From Adineta ricciae (lineage: Eukaryota; Rotifera; Eurotatoria; Adinetida; Adinetidae), in assembly GCA_905250025.1 (NCBI GenBank), contig CAJNOJ010000312.1, positions 1 to 64,000 of the forward strand: a DNA stretch of 64,000 bases. The letters are read 5' to 3'. Within the stretch, counting starts at the first letter, position 1; each line of letters opens with the position of its first letter. Below are positions 9,442 through 18,761 of the stretch, in pieces. The position numbers and the translations under genes were made by a program. The notes below the pieces were generated by a model. It searched no databases, was not told where the DNA came from, and saw only the letters and a program-made list of their open reading frames with translations.

Positions 9442-11454
9442 ATGGCTTCTAAAGAAGCAAAAATTCTCCAAAGGCGGGAATACATCGAAAATGTCGTTGT
9501 CGTTTGGCTCAATAATGGAATTAACACAAAAGAACCAATCGAACAATTGCGAGCGATTAGTAATGATATTGAGGTATTCGATAATGTTGATGACTGTATT
9601 GATTATATAACCAATTTGAGAAATGTACGTATTATATTCATTATTTCTAACATGACGAATCCTTTTATATTTACACTTGCCCAAGATCTTTCAGCGATTT
9701 TTGCTGTTTATATTCTATGCTTATCAAATGAAGAAATAGAGAAAGATTGGTCACAATCTATCCGAAAGATCAAAGGAATCTATACGGATACTGACCAATT
9801 GATCAGTCGAATTAAGTTTGATCTGCGTCGGATCGAAGATGAACTTTTCGGATTCGAAGTCTTGGAAACGATGAACATTACGTACCCAACATCAAGAAGC
9901 TGCAACAAACAAGAATGTACATTCATGCATTCACAATTGTTGAAGGAAGTGTTTTTAAGATTCGAAGATGATAGCACAGCAGAATTGATTTCGTATTGCC
10001 GAACAATTTATGCTGATAATTCTTCTTATTTGGCAATTATTGATGAATTTGAACGTCAATACGACAAAAGTAGAGCGATTTGGTGGTACACAAAAGAATG
10101 TTTTCTCTACAAACTACTAAACAAAGCTCTTCGTACACAACAAGTTGAAATACTATATCATATGCGTACATTTATTCGTCATCTTCATGAACAACTCGTT
10201 CAACTTTCTCCAAAAGATAATCATGTTCACTTGACGCCAACACTCAAGTTATATCGTGGTCAAAGAATGTCGATTCGAGAATTTGACTTGAAATTGAAGA
10301 ATAACGAAGGTGGACTACTTTCAGTTTCGAACTTCTTCTCTACAAGTACCAATCCGGGAATGGCGCTCATTTATGCTGGAGAATCCGATCGTGAAGAAGC
10401 AGCTATCGTTTTCAACATTGCTATTGATTTGAATCATGCTAAGAACAATTCATTTGCTTGTATAGAACGATTCAGTCATTTCGGAGACGCCGAAGGCGAA
10501 TGGCTGTTTTCAATGGGAACTGTCTTTCGAATTGGAGCTATTGAGTTGACTGATAAGACATGGTATGTGTGTTTGAAGTTAACTGACGACCGAGATGAAA
10601 CTTTGGGAAGATTAACTATTCATATGAGCAAAATTATTCAGCTACAACGTCCTAACCCATTAGTGCCTCTCTGCCGTTTGTTTGCACGAATGGACGAGTG
10701 TGAGAAGGCAATGGAATTATGTAAAAAACATATTAGATCAGAAAATGACTGGGAAATGCGAGCAACCTTACATGACACTCTTGCTTGGACTAATGCCGAA
10801 GACGAGGACAATGTTTCAGCATTGGAAAATCATCAACGTGCACTAAATACTATTGCGGAACACGTTGATGCAAACGATCCATTGCTCGCTTATTATCACA
10901 GTAATGTAGCAATTAGCTGTACTGCAGTCAATCAGTATCAACAAGCAATTGAACATTATAAAAGAGCCATTCAACTTGAAATGAATACTTCACAGCCAGA
11001 TTATACAAATATAGCTTATTGTTACGAAAGTACGGGAAATATTCTTCAATATTCGTTTAGCGAATATAATGAAGCATTAATTTACTACGAGCGTGCTCTA
11101 GAATTAATGCTTATACATCTACCATTAGCTCATCCGGACACGATGTCAGTGTATAATGAGATAGCTAACGTTTACGAAAAGCTGAATGAGTTTGATAAAG
11201 CTTCAAGTGTCTTACAATTATGTATCGAACAGCTGGAAAAGAATTCGGAATGTGATCCTCATGATCTCGCTCACACATGTGAACACATTGCTGAAATCTA
11301 CAAAAAGCAGAAGAAGTTCGACGAAGCAGCTGTAATGTTAAACAAATGTCACACAATAAGAGCTGTTCACCCATCATCGAGAAGTTTGGACCTGGAGAAT
11401 ATTGATGTCGATGATTTATTTCGAAAGCTGTTTGTATACGATAATAAATCATGA
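9442..11454 (+). CDS. NAD-arginine ADP-ribosyltransferase with TPR domain, copy A
   Basis: A 670-residue intracellular protein predicted to transfer ADP-ribose from NAD to arginine. I chose the ATG at 9442 (MASKEAK) because the longer frame begins at a non-ATG codon and its extension is not conserved in length in copy B. Residues 1-130 form an alpha/beta domain of a type I recall from bdelloid ART-TPR proteins. The ART fold has the full R-S-E set: Arg272 in YRGQR, SNFFSTST at 296-303, and E351-x-E353 in EGEWLFSMG. The E-x-E form indicates arginine specificity. Residues 415-640 contain four or five TPRs (for example YHSNVAISCTAVNQYQQAIE and AHTCEHIAEIYKKQKKFDEA). There is no signal peptide or membrane segment. 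The single exon is intact. It shows about 40 residue differences from copy B, counted by eye. Confidence 0.85.
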   Translation: MASKEAKILQRREYIENVVVVWLNNGINTKEPIEQLRAISNDIEVFDNVDDCIDYITNLRNVRIIFIISNMTNPFIFTLAQDLSAIFAVYILCLSNEEIEKDWSQSIRKIKGIYTDTDQLISRIKFDLRRIEDELFGFEVLETMNITYPTSRSCNKQECTFMHSQLLKEVFLRFEDDSTAELISYCRTIYADNSSYLAIIDEFERQYDKSRAIWWYTKECFLYKLLNKALRTQQVEILYHMRTFIRHLHEQLVQLSPKDNHVHLTPTLKLYRGQRMSIREFDLKLKNNEGGLLSVSNFFSTSTNPGMALIYAGESDREEAAIVFNIAIDLNHAKNNSFACIERFSHFGDAEGEWLFSMGTVFRIGAIELTDKTWYVCLKLTDDRDETLGRLTIHMSKIIQLQRPNPLVPLCRLFARMDECEKAMELCKKHIRSENDWEMRATLHDTLAWTNAEDEDNVSALENHQRALNTIAEHVDANDPLLAYYHSNVAISCTAVNQYQQAIEHYKRAIQLEMNTSQPDYTNIAYCYESTGNILQYSFSEYNEALIYYERALELMLIHLPLAHPDTMSVYNEIANVYEKLNEFDKASSVLQLCIEQLEKNSECDPHDLAHTCEHIAEIYKKQKKFDEAAVMLNKCHTIRAVHPSSRSLDLENIDVDDLFRKLFVYDNKS

Positions 11455-11738
11455 TTTTATTTTGTTCTACATGGGTTTGCTACTCAATCGGAACAATAAC
11501 ATCACTCTCATAGCTTAGTTCGACCTATTTTTCTGTTGTGAAATCCTCAGAGTTGATATGTATTTATTCAATACATTGACGTTCAAAGAGTGAAGTCTTT
11601 GTTACAATGTCGTTTCAACGCGCCATCGTCTCTTTCTGTCTTTGATGTTATATACACATGTAAACAGTACAGAAGATACAATCGGCACCATTCTCACTTT
11701 CAACCTTAGCCTTTTATTTATTGAGATTATAAACACAG
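11455..11738. other. Spacer between convergent genes, copy A
   Basis: The 3' ends of the ADP-ribosyltransferase (plus) and the GPCR (minus) face each other here. The sequence matches 17557-17807 with several differences. No further feature was seen. Confidence 0.5.
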
Positions 11739-12434
11739 TCAAATACAAATCTGTTGACGAGATATTTTTCCTGTTCTTCGTCTAGTATCAGGTATGTCAC
11801 CGACTGTAACTACATTCGTTCGACGTATCCAAATAAAACGCATGATTTTGTTAACTAAATTTGGTATTGCGCATAAACATGTTATTGGCAAAAGTAATGG
11901 CATGTAATAAAGAGTATATTCTAACTTTGTATATTGATCGGCCATGAATGAAGGCATTCCAGTCATTTGAATGAGACTCACGATGACAAGCGGTGACCAT
12001 AGTGCAACATGAAGCGAAGATATAGCCCAAAACTGCAAGATCATTTTCCGATGTTTCCGCCAATTAATTCTTGGACGAAAAGATAGTTTCTCTTTGATTA
12101 CTCGAATGATTAACAATAAATTCACTAGAATATTGATGAAAAGTGGTGCACATACATTGAAAACAAAGTCATAGATGCCTAAGAAACCCGTATAAGTGTA
12201 ACATGGTGGTCCGCAAAGAAGTGTTCCATAGTCCCACGTATTCTCACATGTCGAAATGATAACAATTAGAGCAAGATATACAATTGGTGCCCACATGAGA
12301 CAAATGATTAAAGGTAAGACATCAAACATCCATTTCTTCCATCCTCTTTTGGATATAAGTTTTGGATAAAAGATAAGCAGATGTCTTTCAATAGATATCC
12401 ATACCATTAGAAATAATGCTGTTGTGTCACAAGA
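11739..12434 (-). CDS. Class A-like GPCR, copy A, 5' end cut by a contig join
   Basis: Transmembrane helices 3 (end) to 7 of a seven-helix receptor. The frame starts in WISIERHLLIF, where the usual DRY is replaced by ERH, and ends with helix 7 LCAIPNLVNKI, where NPxxY has become IPNLV, and a short basic tail. The first part of the gene is missing only because the contig ends at 12434. The 199 bases 12236-12434 are identical by eye to 23548-23746, where the missing N-terminal half continues to the ATG at 24004. The two pieces together would give the same length as copy B. The ligand cannot be inferred. Confidence 0.8.
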   Translation of the reverse strand, partial: SCDTTALFLMVWISIERHLLIFYPKLISKRGWKKWMFDVLPLIICLMWAPIVYLALIVIISTCENTWDYGTLLCGPPCYTYTGFLGIYDFVFNVCAPLFINILVNLLLIIRVIKEKLSFRPRINWRKHRKMILQFWAISSLHVALWSPLVIVSLIQMTGMPSFMADQYTKLEYTLYYMPLLLPITCLCAIPNLVNKIMRFIWIRRTNVVTVGDIPDTRRRTGKISRQQICI

Positions 12435-12435
12435 N
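12435..12435. other. Contig join (single N)
   Basis: One N ends the haplotype A contig inside the GPCR gene. The sequence after it belongs to an unrelated gene start, so the join is not contiguous DNA. Confidence 0.85.
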
Positions 12436-12692
12436 AGATAACCGTTGAAACCAGAATATAGCCGCCACCAAAAATATCTTTGGTGTATGAGAATTTGTGC
12501 AGTTGTACCAGATGGAGTAGCGTTTAATGGACGCCTAGAAATAAAGATATACTAAGAAATATATACGGTAATTAAGGATATTCACCATGAAATAATACCA
12601 CCTCGAAAATGTGTTCCATCAATCATATTATGGAATAGAAACAAAACCGTAAAGAAAATATTGAAAGTTCGCTTTGTTGTCATCTTTTCCAT
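12436..12692 (-). CDS. Secreted protein with THFRGG N-terminus, partial
   Basis: Exon 1 has two candidate ATGs: 12690-12692 (MEKMTTKR) and 12681-12683 (MTTKR). It encodes a signal peptide (TFNIFFTVLFLFHNMIDG) followed directly by THFRGGIISW. A GTGAAT donor follows 12586 and an acceptor TTTATTTCTAG precedes 12534. The splice keeps the frame and gives RPLNATPSG, QILIHQRYFWWR and a short further segment up to the N at 12435. The remaining exons are lost at the contig end. I recall THFRGG-starting secreted proteins in rotifers and other invertebrates but cannot name the family. The neighbouring haplotype A sequence has no copy of it in this window. Confidence 0.55.
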
Positions 12693-14230
12693 GGTGTAAC
12701 GAAGTCCAAAAGAAGAAAACGAGTGACTAAATGTATATGAAATGCCTATATTTATAGCTGCGCGTCGGCAACTCAAAATCAAGAGCAAAAAATGCTTTTG
12801 TCACGGAAAGCCGTGCCCTAAAGCAATCAAAACAACGCACTTTTAATAGAGCACGACACAATGTTTATGAAAGAAGAGCAAAGCATCTGTATGCCCACAT
12901 TGAATGATTATTTTACTTCAACTTTTAACTATTGTTTTATGCACGATTGAATCAACATATTTTACCTTGAGCACTTCAAAGAGGGTAATTTTCGCGAATA
13001 ATCGCTGTCTGTTTTTCGTTTCTAACAAACAAAACATTATTGTCAAACGCATTCAGCGAATGTGTCCAAAAAAAACCTGTTAAATACATAAATCGAAAGT
13101 TGACTTCGAAGCACTCAGTGAAAGTTTCCTTTTCGTCGACTTTTTCATCATTCAGCGAGGACTCAGTTCCACTCACATCAAATGCAAATGTAATCAAAGT
13201 TTACTTTCATCCACCGCACTTTCGTCTTACATTACGCTGCTGCTGACACTTGCGAAAATACTGACAAATAATAAAAGCATGAAAATGAATTCATTTCAGA
13301 TCCAATTTGAACTTTCTTTTATGGAATAAGATTTAATCTGACCACATATATCAACCGATGCTAAATTTATCTTGTCAAATATTCGGTTAGAATTCTAGTT
13401 CGAGATTTGATTTATACTGTGGGATAAAGCCGAGAAGTAAAATGTGTTCATGATCAAGGTGAAGAGAACTTGTGAAAGGTAAAATCAAATGTTTAAAAGC
13501 ACTATTATAGTAAGTAGTAGTGATGTTGTGAATAAAAACGCACGTTTTTGGTTTGAACAATGAAATAAGCGAATTCGATGTGTTCGATTTGGCATTGCGT
13601 ATCTCGAATACAAATGTTAGCCATTTATATTTTTTGTTTAAGTAGAGCGTCTTGATTGTTTTGTTCTGTTTGAATATTACAGTGGTCATGCAGATGAACG
13701 ACTGGTAACTTTGAATGGACATGTCAGAAATGAGTGGTCTTTCCTCATTGCATTCGTATGAGAACTGGTAATAATTAATCAAGTGTGAAAAGCGATTTCT
13801 TTTTGTTGAAAAAACTATTCTACTACAACAGCGTCATTCCATTCTTCAATATCTAATTTTCTTTTTCGTTTCGTTAGTTTCATGGAACTGCCCACTGATG
13901 CGAATGTCTGAAAACATGTACGAGGTATGATTAAGATCGTTTACAAATGAGTGATACTGAGGATTTTCGACTTAATGTTTCAAAATAATGCTGTAGATGC
14001 TTTTCTTCAGAGTCGAAATGAATCAATGCAATTCACTTTAATGATCATCGATGTCTACAATTCCACTATTGATTTGTTTCGAATCGATTCATATAAATTG
14101 TTATTTTTGTGAGACATTTCGTTCCTCAGGTTCAAATAGAATGACGGAAATTGACACATGAAACTTTTCGTCAAGAAGAAAAGAAATGTCTGATTGTCAT
14201 CAGTATTTTTCTCCTCACTTTCTCGCCGCA
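12693..14230. other. Intergenic
   Basis: About 1.5 kb without a gene I can support. Short overlapping frames at 12976-13246 and 13387-13782 occur on opposite strands or lack domains. The final part, up to the acceptor at about 14230 (TTTCTCGCCGCAG), is probably an intron or the decayed upstream part of the carbonic anhydrase fragment. Confidence 0.45.
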
Positions 14231-14231
14231 G

Positions 14232-14601
14232 GCATTATATTCAAGTGTATCAGACGAAATCATTTCCAAATGCTTATCCACTATTTCTGGTGACTAACAA
14301 TGGTCATCAAGTTCCCGCTTCTTTAGCTAAATGCACTGATGGGCAAACTGACAAAGGCTTATGGTTTACAGGTGGCGGACTCGCAGGAATATTTTATTTC
14401 GTTGATTTTCATCTACATTGGGGACGTACCGATCGACACAGAGAGATTTTCCGTTATGATGACAGTCTGATAACACCGCCTTGTACTGAAGGAGTTATTT
14501 GGACAATATTTGCAGAGAAACTTCATATTCCAGAAGAGTGTTTGTATGAACTGAGAAGAAATGTGATGAAAAACATTATATCGACTGATTCAACCAATTA
14601 A
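14232..14601 (+). pseudogene. Alpha-carbonic anhydrase fragment with internal deletion, copy B
   Basis: After a good acceptor the frame gives LVTNNGHQVPAS (the conserved NNGH), a glycine-rich strand (FTGGGLAG) and FHLHWG, which supplies two of the three zinc-binding histidines. It then jumps directly to FRYDDSLITPPCTEGVIW, the C-terminal active-site strand carrying the catalytic Thr-x-Pro-Pro-Cys region. About 80 residues that normally lie between these motifs, including the third zinc ligand, are missing without a frame break. The product would not bind zinc in the usual way. Copy A decayed differently (it lost PPC). The preceding exons with a signal peptide were not found. Confidence 0.7.
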
Positions 14602-15555
14602 TCGAGGAACGATCTTAAACCATGAAGTTTTTATCGCAAATAGTGTCTATAGGCATTTAAGCAGCTTTTGGATTTTGATTATTTGTGATACTCATACTAA
14701 AATGCAGTGTATTGCTGTTTTCTGTCTTTCCAATAAAGAATTTATGTAGATCAACGAAAAATATCTGTGTATTGTATTTTAACAAAATTTTGAAGAAGCG
14801 TTGGTTTTTAAGCGACGATAGGATAGTTTCTACTTGGACAAGAAATGATTTGACTTAAGAAAACTGATGGTAGCTCAGTGTTTCTGATATCAAGACAAAA
14901 AAGAACACTTTTTATGTAGATTGCTCTTCACAAGTGTCTCTGTCTCAGCGGCAAAACTGTCTGACCGTTCTCCAATGCCCTAATCAAGAGGAGTTACAAG
15001 TCAAAAGTATACACGACTGCCTGTACTTATATTACTTTTACTCTCAAAATAATATTCTTGAAAACCCATAAAATAGATCGTGAATTACTTGAGGGTGTGG
15101 ATAGGTCTGGGCAGTAGGATACTACATGAAAATTTGTACTGAAATACTCCTACGAAAGCCTATGCACTTTTCCAAATCTGCAAGATTGTCCAAATTCCTA
15201 TTGTCGATTTTCCACTAAACCTACAGTGCAAGTTTGAATCTAGTTGAATCCATCTTCTATACGCTAAAATTCTTTTTCAAATCAACGGTCCAATATAGCA
15301 TCGTATTATTCGCTCTCTAACGGACTCGTAATTGAAGTTCATTATGAAAGAAATATATACATATGCAACGTTGATGATTTTAAATTTAAAAATCAAGTGT
15401 TATGTGAAGTAATAGAAACATTTGTTTTGCTCGTCGATCACTTCTCTCTTATAATCGAGCACGTGATAGAAAAGAAAGGAAAAAAGTTCCAAAATAACGC
15501 TTACGTACCATTTCGTTGTTTTGCACGTAATAAAAAGACATCGAAAAACAGTCAA
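14602..15555. other. Non-coding spacer, haplotype B, with a rearrangement point
   Basis: 14602-15090 follows copy A (7655-8150). Exactly after GAATTACTT the sequence changes to GAGGGTGTGGATAGG (from 15091), a telomere-like word, and about 135 unrelated bases follow. Similarity to copy A resumes near 15225 (8574 in A). It then skips the A segment 8612-9118 and continues to the ADP-ribosyltransferase start. Confidence 0.6.
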
Positions 15556-17556
15556 ATGGCTTCTAAAGAAGCAAAAATTCTCCAAAGACGGGAATACATC
15601 GAAAATGTCGCTGTCGTTTGGCTCAATAATGGAATTAACATGAAAGAACCAATCGAACAATTACGAGCGATCAGTAATGATATTGAGGTATTCGATGATG
15701 CTGATGACTGTATTGATTACATAACCAATTTGAGAACTGTACGTATTATACTCATTATCTCTAACATGACGAATCCTTGTATATTTACACTTGCCCAAGA
15801 TCTTTCAGCGATTTTTGCTGTTTATATTCTATGCTTATCCAATGAAGAAATAGAGAAAGACTGGTCACAATCTATCCGAAAGATCAAAGGAATCTATACG
15901 GATACTGACCAATTGGTCAGTCGAATTAAGTTTGATCTGCGTCGGATCGAAGATGAACATTTCGGATTCGAAGTCTTGGAAACGATGAACATTACGTACC
16001 CATCATCAAGAGGCTACAACAAACAAGAATGTACATTCATGCATTCACAATTGTTGAAGGAAGTGTTTTTAAGATTCGAAGATGATAGCACAGCAGAATT
16101 GATTTCGTATTGCCGAACAATTTATGCTAATAATTCTTCTTATTTGGCAATTATCAATGAATTTGAACGTCAATATGACAAAAGTAGAGCGATTTGGTGG
16201 TACACAAAAGAATGTTTCCTCTACAAACTACTAAACAAAGCTCTTCGCACACAACAAGTTGAAATACTATATTATATGCGTACATTTATTCGTCATCTTC
16301 ATGAACAACTCGTTCAACTTTCTCCAGAAGATAATCATGTTCACTTGGCGCCAACATTCAAGTTATATCGTGGCCAAAGAATGTCGATTCGAGAATTTGA
16401 CTTGAAATTGAAGAATAACGAAGGTGGACTACTTTCAGTTTCGAACTTCTTCTCTACAAGTACGAATCCGGGAATGGCGCTCATTTATGCTGGAGAATCC
16501 GATCGTGAAGAAGCAGCTATCATTTTCAACATTGCTATTGATTTGAATCATGCTAAGAACAATCCATTTGCTTGTATAGAACGATTCAGTTATTTCGGAG
16601 ACGTCGAAGGCGAATGGCTGTTTTCAATGGGAACTGTCTTTCGAATTGGAGCTATTGAGTTGACTGATAAGACATGGTATGTGTGTTTGAAGCTGACTGA
16701 CGACCGAGATGAAACTTTGGGAAGATTGACTATTCATATGAGCAAAATTATCCAGCTACAACGTCCTAACCCATTAGTGCCTCTCTGCCGTTTGTTTGCA
16801 CGAATGGACGAGTGTGGGAAAGCAATTGAATTATGTAAAAAACATATTAAATCAGAAAATGATTGGGAAATGCGAGCAACCTTATATGACACTCTTGCTT
16901 GGACTAATGCCGAAGACGAGGACGATGTTTCAGCATTGGAAAATCATCAACGTGCACTAAATACTATTGCGGAACATGTTGATGCAAACGATCCATTGCT
17001 CGCTTATTATCACAGTAATGTAGCAATTAGCTGTACTGCAGTCAATCAGTATCAACAAGCAATTGAACATTATAAAAGAGCCATTCAAATTGAGATGAAT
17101 ACTTCACAGCCAGATTATACAAATATAGCTTATTGTTACGAAAGTACGGGAAATATTCTTCAATATTCGTTTAGCGACTATAATGAAGCATTAATTTACT
17201 ACGAGCGTGCTCTAGAATTAATGCTTATACATCTACCATTAGCTCATCCGGATACGACGTCAGTGTATAATGAGATAGCTAACGTTTACGAAAAGCTGAA
17301 TGAATTTGATAAAGCTTCAAGTGTCTTACAATCATGTATCGAACAGATGGAAAAGAATTCGGAATGTGATCCTCATGATTTCGCTCACACATGTGAACAC
17401 ATTGCTGAAATCTACAAAAAGCAGAAGAAGTTCGACGAAGCAGCTGTAATGTTAAACAAATGTCACACAATAAGAGCTGTTTACCCATCATCGAAAGGTT
17501 TGGATCTGGAGAATACTGATGTCAATTATTTATTTCGAAAGCTGTTTGCTACTTAA
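15556..17556 (+). CDS. NAD-arginine ADP-ribosyltransferase with TPR domain, copy B
   Basis: The counterpart of the gene at 9442, predicted at 666 residues from the ATG at 15556 (MASKEAK); the longer frame begins with GTG and is not conserved. It keeps YRGQR, SNFFSTST and the E-x-E of EGEWLFSMG, so it should be active, and it keeps the C-terminal TPRs. It ends four residues earlier than copy A (LFAT against LFVYDNKS) because the 3' sequences differ. The roughly 40 amino acid differences are spread evenly, as expected for alleles under constraint. Both copies being intact argues against recent loss of function. I read it as the other haplotype, not a tandem paralogue, because the contig structure links copy A to 23548. 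Confidence 0.85.
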   Translation: MASKEAKILQRREYIENVAVVWLNNGINMKEPIEQLRAISNDIEVFDDADDCIDYITNLRTVRIILIISNMTNPCIFTLAQDLSAIFAVYILCLSNEEIEKDWSQSIRKIKGIYTDTDQLVSRIKFDLRRIEDEHFGFEVLETMNITYPSSRGYNKQECTFMHSQLLKEVFLRFEDDSTAELISYCRTIYANNSSYLAIINEFERQYDKSRAIWWYTKECFLYKLLNKALRTQQVEILYYMRTFIRHLHEQLVQLSPEDNHVHLAPTFKLYRGQRMSIREFDLKLKNNEGGLLSVSNFFSTSTNPGMALIYAGESDREEAAIIFNIAIDLNHAKNNPFACIERFSYFGDVEGEWLFSMGTVFRIGAIELTDKTWYVCLKLTDDRDETLGRLTIHMSKIIQLQRPNPLVPLCRLFARMDECGKAIELCKKHIKSENDWEMRATLYDTLAWTNAEDEDDVSALENHQRALNTIAEHVDANDPLLAYYHSNVAISCTAVNQYQQAIEHYKRAIQIEMNTSQPDYTNIAYCYESTGNILQYSFSDYNEALIYYERALELMLIHLPLAHPDTTSVYNEIANVYEKLNEFDKASSVLQSCIEQMEKNSECDPHDFAHTCEHIAEIYKKQKKFDEAAVMLNKCHTIRAVYPSSKGLDLENTDVNYLFRKLFAT

Positions 17557-17807
17557 TCGGACCAATAACGTCACTCTCGTAACTTAGTTCGACCCTTTTA
17601 ACAGTTGTGAAATCCTCAGCGTTGATATGTATTTACTCGATCCGTTGACGTTCAAAGAGTGAAGTGTTTGTTAAAATGTCTTTTCAAAGCGACATCGTCT
17701 CTTTCTCTCTTTGATGTTATATACACATGTAAATAGTGCAGAAGACGCAATCGGCACCATTCTCACTTTCAACCTTAGCCTTTAATTTATTGAGACTACG
17801 AAAACAG

Positions 17808-18761
17808 TCAAATACAAATCTGTTGACGAGATATTTTTCCTGTTCTTCGTCTAGAATCAGGTATGTCACCGACTGTAACTACATTCGTTCGACGTTTCCA
17901 ACCAAGATTCATAATTTTGTTAACTAAATTTGGTATTGCACATAAACATGTTATTGGCAAAAGTAATGGCATGTAATAAAGAGTATATTCTAATTTTGTA
18001 TATTGATCGGCCATGAATGAAGGCATTCCAGTCATTTGAATGAGACTCACGATGACAAGCGGTGACCAAAGTGCAACATGAAGCGAAGATATAGCCCAAT
18101 ACTGCAAGATCATTTTCCGGTGTTTTCGCCAATTAATTATTGGACGAAAAGATAGTTTCTCTTTGATTACTCGAATGATTAACAATAAATTCACTAGAAT
18201 ATTGATGAAAAGTGGTGCACACACATTGAAAACAAAATCATAGATGCCTAAGAAACCCGTATAAGTGTAACATGGTGGTCCGCAAAGAAGTGTTGTATAG
18301 TCCCACGTATTCTCACATGTCGAAACGATAACAATTAGAGCAAAATATACAACTGGTGCCCACATAAGACAAACGATTAAAGGTAAGACATCAAACATCC
18401 ATTTCTTCCATCCTCTTTTGGATATAAGTTTTGGATAAAAGATAAGCAGATGTCTTTCAATAGATATCCATACCATTAGAAATAATGCTGTTGTGTCACA
18501 AGAGAAACTCAACCAGTTCCACCAAACGCACAGTGCATATGATTCCGGCCAAAGCCTTTCTCGGTAATAAAATGACAGTGCTATCGGTAAATCAAAGATC
18601 AATTGAAAGAAGTTGAGAATTAACAAAACAAGCCAACTATGATGTCGTCGTTTCAAACGAGTAGCAGGATCTTGAGCGAAGTACACAAAGATAATTATTG
18701 AAACAGAAATGGCTTGAATTTCAAAGATGACTGCCAAAGAAAATTCAATTGTATACACCAT
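17808..18761 (-). CDS. Class A-like GPCR, copy B, complete
   Basis: A 317-residue seven-helix receptor at the plasma membrane, read from the ATG at 18759-18761. Helix 1 is EIQAISVSIIIFVYFAQ. Helix 3 ends in WISIERHLLIF (ERH replaces DRY). The second extracellular loop contains CGPPCYTYTGF with the cysteine expected to pair with helix 3. Helix 6 includes WSPLVIVSLIQM, and helix 7 reads LCAIPNLVNKI where NPxxY is usual. The tail is short and basic with RRRTGKIS, a possible kinase site. There are no introns. The ligand is unknown. It is convergent with the ADP-ribosyltransferase gene and divergent from the PKHD1L1-like gene. Confidence 0.82.
   Translation of the reverse strand: MVYTIEFSLAVIFEIQAISVSIIIFVYFAQDPATRLKRRHHSWLVLLILNFFQLIFDLPIALSFYYRERLWPESYALCVWWNWLSFSCDTTALFLMVWISIERHLLIFYPKLISKRGWKKWMFDVLPLIVCLMWAPVVYFALIVIVSTCENTWDYTTLLCGPPCYTYTGFLGIYDFVFNVCAPLFINILVNLLLIIRVIKEKLSFRPIINWRKHRKMILQYWAISSLHVALWSPLVIVSLIQMTGMPSFMADQYTKLEYTLYYMPLLLPITCLCAIPNLVNKIMNLGWKRRTNVVTVGDIPDSRRRTGKISRQQICI

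Noticed and set aside
9442-18761. Tandem duplication of carbonic anhydrase, ADP-ribosyltransferase and GPCR
   Set aside because: The copy ending at 12434 overlaps exactly with the contig starting at 23548, so the two sets are better explained as two haplotypes placed in series.
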